The notes under the pieces: generated by a model
Seen by the model: only the letters and a program-made list of their open reading frames with translations
What the model was told of the DNA's origin: nothing
Databases searched by the model: none
Shown here: positions 14,829 to 16,740 of the stretch, one piece after another
Numbering within the stretch: the first letter of the stretch is position 1
How the letters are laid out: every line of letters starts with the position of its first letter
NCBI GenBank assembly: GCA_035493895.1
Contig: DATJHM010000284.1
Coordinates: forward strand, 1 to 16,740
Reading direction: 5' to 3'
From: DATJHM01 sp035493895
GTDB taxonomy: Bacteria; Chloroflexota; Ktedonobacteria; Ktedonobacterales; Ktedonobacteraceae
Length of the DNA stretch: 16,740 nt
Program-made: the position numbers and the translations under genes

Positions 14829-14861
14829 TTTCCTGCTCTTTATACTGGTTTGAGGGGAAAA

Positions 14862-16355
14862 ATGGATAGAAAAGATCGTGTACAATCAGATGCTATCTCA
14901 CGCCGCACATTCATCGGCATGGTAGCCGGGGCGGGATCTGGAGCTGTTCTTCTCGATGGATGTGGCTCTCTGCCTCCAATAAGAACCATCAGATCACTCC
15001 TTCCCCATACTCCGAGCACTGCCGCCACGCGTACCTACATACTTGCCCCGACTCCAGCAAAACTTACGCTGGGAAAACAAACCGTCTCTACCTGGGTCTA
15101 CAATGGGGGCATGCTTCCAGGTCCAACCATCCGCGTGAACGTTGGGAATACCTTACGTGCCATTGTACACAATCACCTGAACGAGGGAACCACTATTCAC
15201 TGGCATGGCCTGCCGGTACTCAACGCAATGGATGGAGTCGATACGCTCACGCAACCCCCCATTCCGCCCGGGCAATCCTTCACCTACGAGTTTGTCGTAC
15301 CCACTGCCGGAACCTACTGGTACCATCCTCACGCCGGGCTACAATTAGATCGCGGCCTCTATGGCGCGCTCATCGTCGATGATCCCGGGGAACAAAAAAA
15401 TTATGATCAGGATGTGGTCCTGATGCTCGACGATTGGCTTGATGGCGTGCCCGGTGGCCCCGGTAACCCATCTGCGGAACTCAAACAATTAAGCGCCGGG
15501 GGCGATCACATGCTCGGCATGAATATGGATAACCAGCTTATCGCCTCCGTGCAAATGCCACCGGATGTTATCTATCCCTATTATCTGGTCAACGGCAAGA
15601 CCGCCAATGATCCTTTTACCATCTCTGTCCAAAAAGGTCAGCGCATCCGTTTGCGCTTCATCAACGCTTCAGCTGCGACGATCTACCATCTTGCCATCAA
15701 TGGTCATCGTATGAGCGTGACACACACCGATGGGCAGGCGGTCGTTCCGGTAGAAGTGGATACGTTACGCATCGGAATGGGCGAACGCTACGATGTCCTG
15801 GTGACGGCGAATAATCCAGGCGTCTGGCAACTGGCGGCGCAGGTCGAAGGCGTGCGCAGAATGGCACGCGCGATCCTGCGCTATCAGGGGAGCACTGCCG
15901 CGCTACCGCCCGCCGATTTCCTGCCACCAGAGCTCAATCAGCGCCTATTAACCTACGCCATGCTCAATGCCGCCCCCGGTATCTTTACCCCGGCGATCGG
16001 CCAACCTGATCACACCGTCTCCTTCCTCCTGAGTGGCGGCATCACTGCTTACGCCTGGCAAATCAACAACCAACTCTCTGCAAAGGCCACCCAGATCACG
16101 GTCCCGCGGGATCACCGCATCAGTTTTCAACTCAATAATCAAAGCATGATGCCACACCCGATCCACCTGCACGGGCACTTTTTTCAACTGGACAATGGAA
16201 GCGCACGGGGACCCCTGAAAGATACGGTGATTGTCGACCCGATGCAGCAAGTGAATATTACCTGGATCTCCAATAATCCCGGTTTGTGGGCCTTCCATTG
16301 CCAGAATCTCTATCATCAGGCGACCGGCATGATGAACGTTATCAAGATCGGTTAA
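14862..16355 (+). CDS. Multicopper oxidase, Tat-exported, with altered HCH motif
   Basis: This 497-residue protein has three cupredoxin domains (about 60-175, 180-345, 375-495). It would oxidise phenolic, metal or other one-electron donors and reduce O2 outside the membrane. The export signal is ISRRTFIG (R14, R15) followed by a hydrophobic run and LDGC (C34), a possible lipobox with an unusual Asp at -2. Copper motifs: HWHG (H113, H115), HPH (H155, H157), HPIHLH (H432, H435, H437), and HCQNLYHQATGM (H479, C480, H485, M490). The usual family motif is HCH-x3-H; here position 481 is Gln (codon CAG), so one type-3 copper ligand is missing. ATG 14862 is chosen because GAGGGG precedes it and the signal then fits; an upstream frame start (14763) would translate the dispersed repeat. 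It is divergent from the MerR-like gene, which may regulate it. Confidence 0.87.
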   Translation: MDRKDRVQSDAISRRTFIGMVAGAGSGAVLLDGCGSLPPIRTIRSLLPHTPSTAATRTYILAPTPAKLTLGKQTVSTWVYNGGMLPGPTIRVNVGNTLRAIVHNHLNEGTTIHWHGLPVLNAMDGVDTLTQPPIPPGQSFTYEFVVPTAGTYWYHPHAGLQLDRGLYGALIVDDPGEQKNYDQDVVLMLDDWLDGVPGGPGNPSAELKQLSAGGDHMLGMNMDNQLIASVQMPPDVIYPYYLVNGKTANDPFTISVQKGQRIRLRFINASAATIYHLAINGHRMSVTHTDGQAVVPVEVDTLRIGMGERYDVLVTANNPGVWQLAAQVEGVRRMARAILRYQGSTAALPPADFLPPELNQRLLTYAMLNAAPGIFTPAIGQPDHTVSFLLSGGITAYAWQINNQLSAKATQITVPRDHRISFQLNNQSMMPHPIHLHGHFFQLDNGSARGPLKDTVIVDPMQQVNITWISNNPGLWAFHCQNLYHQATGMMNVIKIG

Positions 16356-16407
16356 ACCAAAGGTTTCGCCACCTTCTCTGTGCACATGGTCGAGCAAAAA
16401 ACCGTCA

Positions 16408-16740
16408 TTATGCGGTCAATCGCTCCAGTGGTTGCTCATCCTCCGGTTGGATCAGAAAGCTACGGATCAAGGCGAGGAGCGCAAAGCCAAGCGCAATAGC
16501 CAGTATCAGCGCGTTCGTAATCAGCGGACCAATCCATTGCCCGCCAAAAAGCGGCCAGACGCCTTGTTTGGGATTGAAGATCCAGACGCCGCCACTGAGC
16601 CAGCGGTTGATATCCCAGACCACGATGGTGACCAGATTGATCGCCATTACAATAGTGAATAGAATGCCAGAGCCGCGTATCACACGCCAGTTGCGCACGC
16701 TCGGTGTACGGCTCGTCAAAACGAGCAGGAGCGCGCCAAG
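16408..16740 (-). CDS. Membrane protein, C-terminal part (start outside window)
   Basis: The minus frame is open from the right window edge to TAA at 16410-16408, about 110 residues. It shows three hydrophobic segments (around the window edge, FTIVMAINLVTIVVW, and LITNALILAIALGFALLALI) and a polar acidic/basic tail (QPEDEQPLERL). I do not recognise the family. A TTG at 16719 exists, but the hydrophobic reading continues upstream of it, so the true start lies beyond the window. It converges with the multicopper oxidase, 52 bp between stops, with no clear terminator. Confidence 0.65.
   Translation of the reverse strand, partial: LGALLLVLTSRTPSVRNWRVIRGSGILFTIVMAINLVTIVVWDINRWLSGGVWIFNPKQGVWPLFGGQWIGPLITNALILAIALGFALLALIRSFLIQPEDEQPLERLTA

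Larger units (their letters stand above)
14083..14861. other. 780-bp intergenic region between merR-like gene and multicopper oxidase
   Basis: I see no convincing gene here. It contains the CTCTCA motifs, an inverted repeat ACAGGT/ACCTGT (14284-14301), GGTACCTGGTAC (14328-14339), an 11-bp direct repeat TTGTACTATCA (14567, 14730), the palindrome ACTATC-ATA-GATAGT (14734-14748), a 12-bp direct repeat ATGGCGATTTCG (14700, 14778) and a half-copy of the dispersed repeat. A 112-codon plus frame at 14342-14680 looks non-coding. Confidence 0.5.

Noticed and set aside
14763..14861. Extended N-terminus of the multicopper oxidase
   Set aside because: It would place 33 residues, partly translated from a dispersed repeat, before the Tat signal; ATG 14862 has a good ribosome-binding site.

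Overview
This 16.7 kb window reads like a chromosomal segment of a soil-type, moderately GC-rich bacterium. I suspect Chloroflexota (Ktedonobacteria-like), because of the mosaic of respiratory, acetyltransferase and tandem-HTH regulator genes and the dispersed repeats. That assignment is inference and could be wrong at class level.

Layout. (1) 1-695, minus strand: a broken acetolactate synthase large-subunit gene (ilvB). Its first ~40 codons are joined out of frame to a C-terminal stretch. In front of it stands an apparently complete attenuation-type leader: candidate promoter, Leu/Val-rich leader peptide, and two T-tailed hairpins. (2) 788-1021, minus: an unrecognised protein remnant without a start codon. 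(3) 1083-2432, plus: an MFS permease of the polyol type. (4) 2608-5370, minus: a 920-residue fusion of an ADP-forming acyl-CoA synthetase with a GNAT acetyltransferase (Pat/PatZ architecture). (5) 5820-11103, plus: a compact hoxEFUYH-hoxW operon for a group 3d bidirectional NAD-linked [NiFe] hydrogenase and its maturation protease. (6) 11117-11414: a tandem repeat and a large perfect inverted repeat between converging genes. (7) 11420-14082, minus: a METTL7/UbiE-like methyltransferase, a double-GNAT protein and a tandem-MerR regulator. (8) 14862-16355, plus: a Tat-exported multicopper oxidase. (9) 16408 to the right edge, minus: the C-terminal end of a membrane protein.

How it fits together. 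HoxE, HoxF and HoxU form the NAD(H)-FMN-FeS diaphorase. HoxY and HoxH form the H2-activating module. HoxW should trim the HoxH C-terminus once nickel is inserted. No hypABCDEF genes are in the window, so they must lie elsewhere. The hydrogenase operon and the Pat-like gene are divergent and share a ~450 bp region. That region carries GTGAT/ATCAC pentamers on one helical face, and the last one coincides with a -35 box. The points most worth checking are this phased-repeat promoter, the ilvB leader attached to a deleted gene, a missing type-3 copper ligand in the multicopper oxidase, and a retained phospho-histidine motif in the Pat-like protein.
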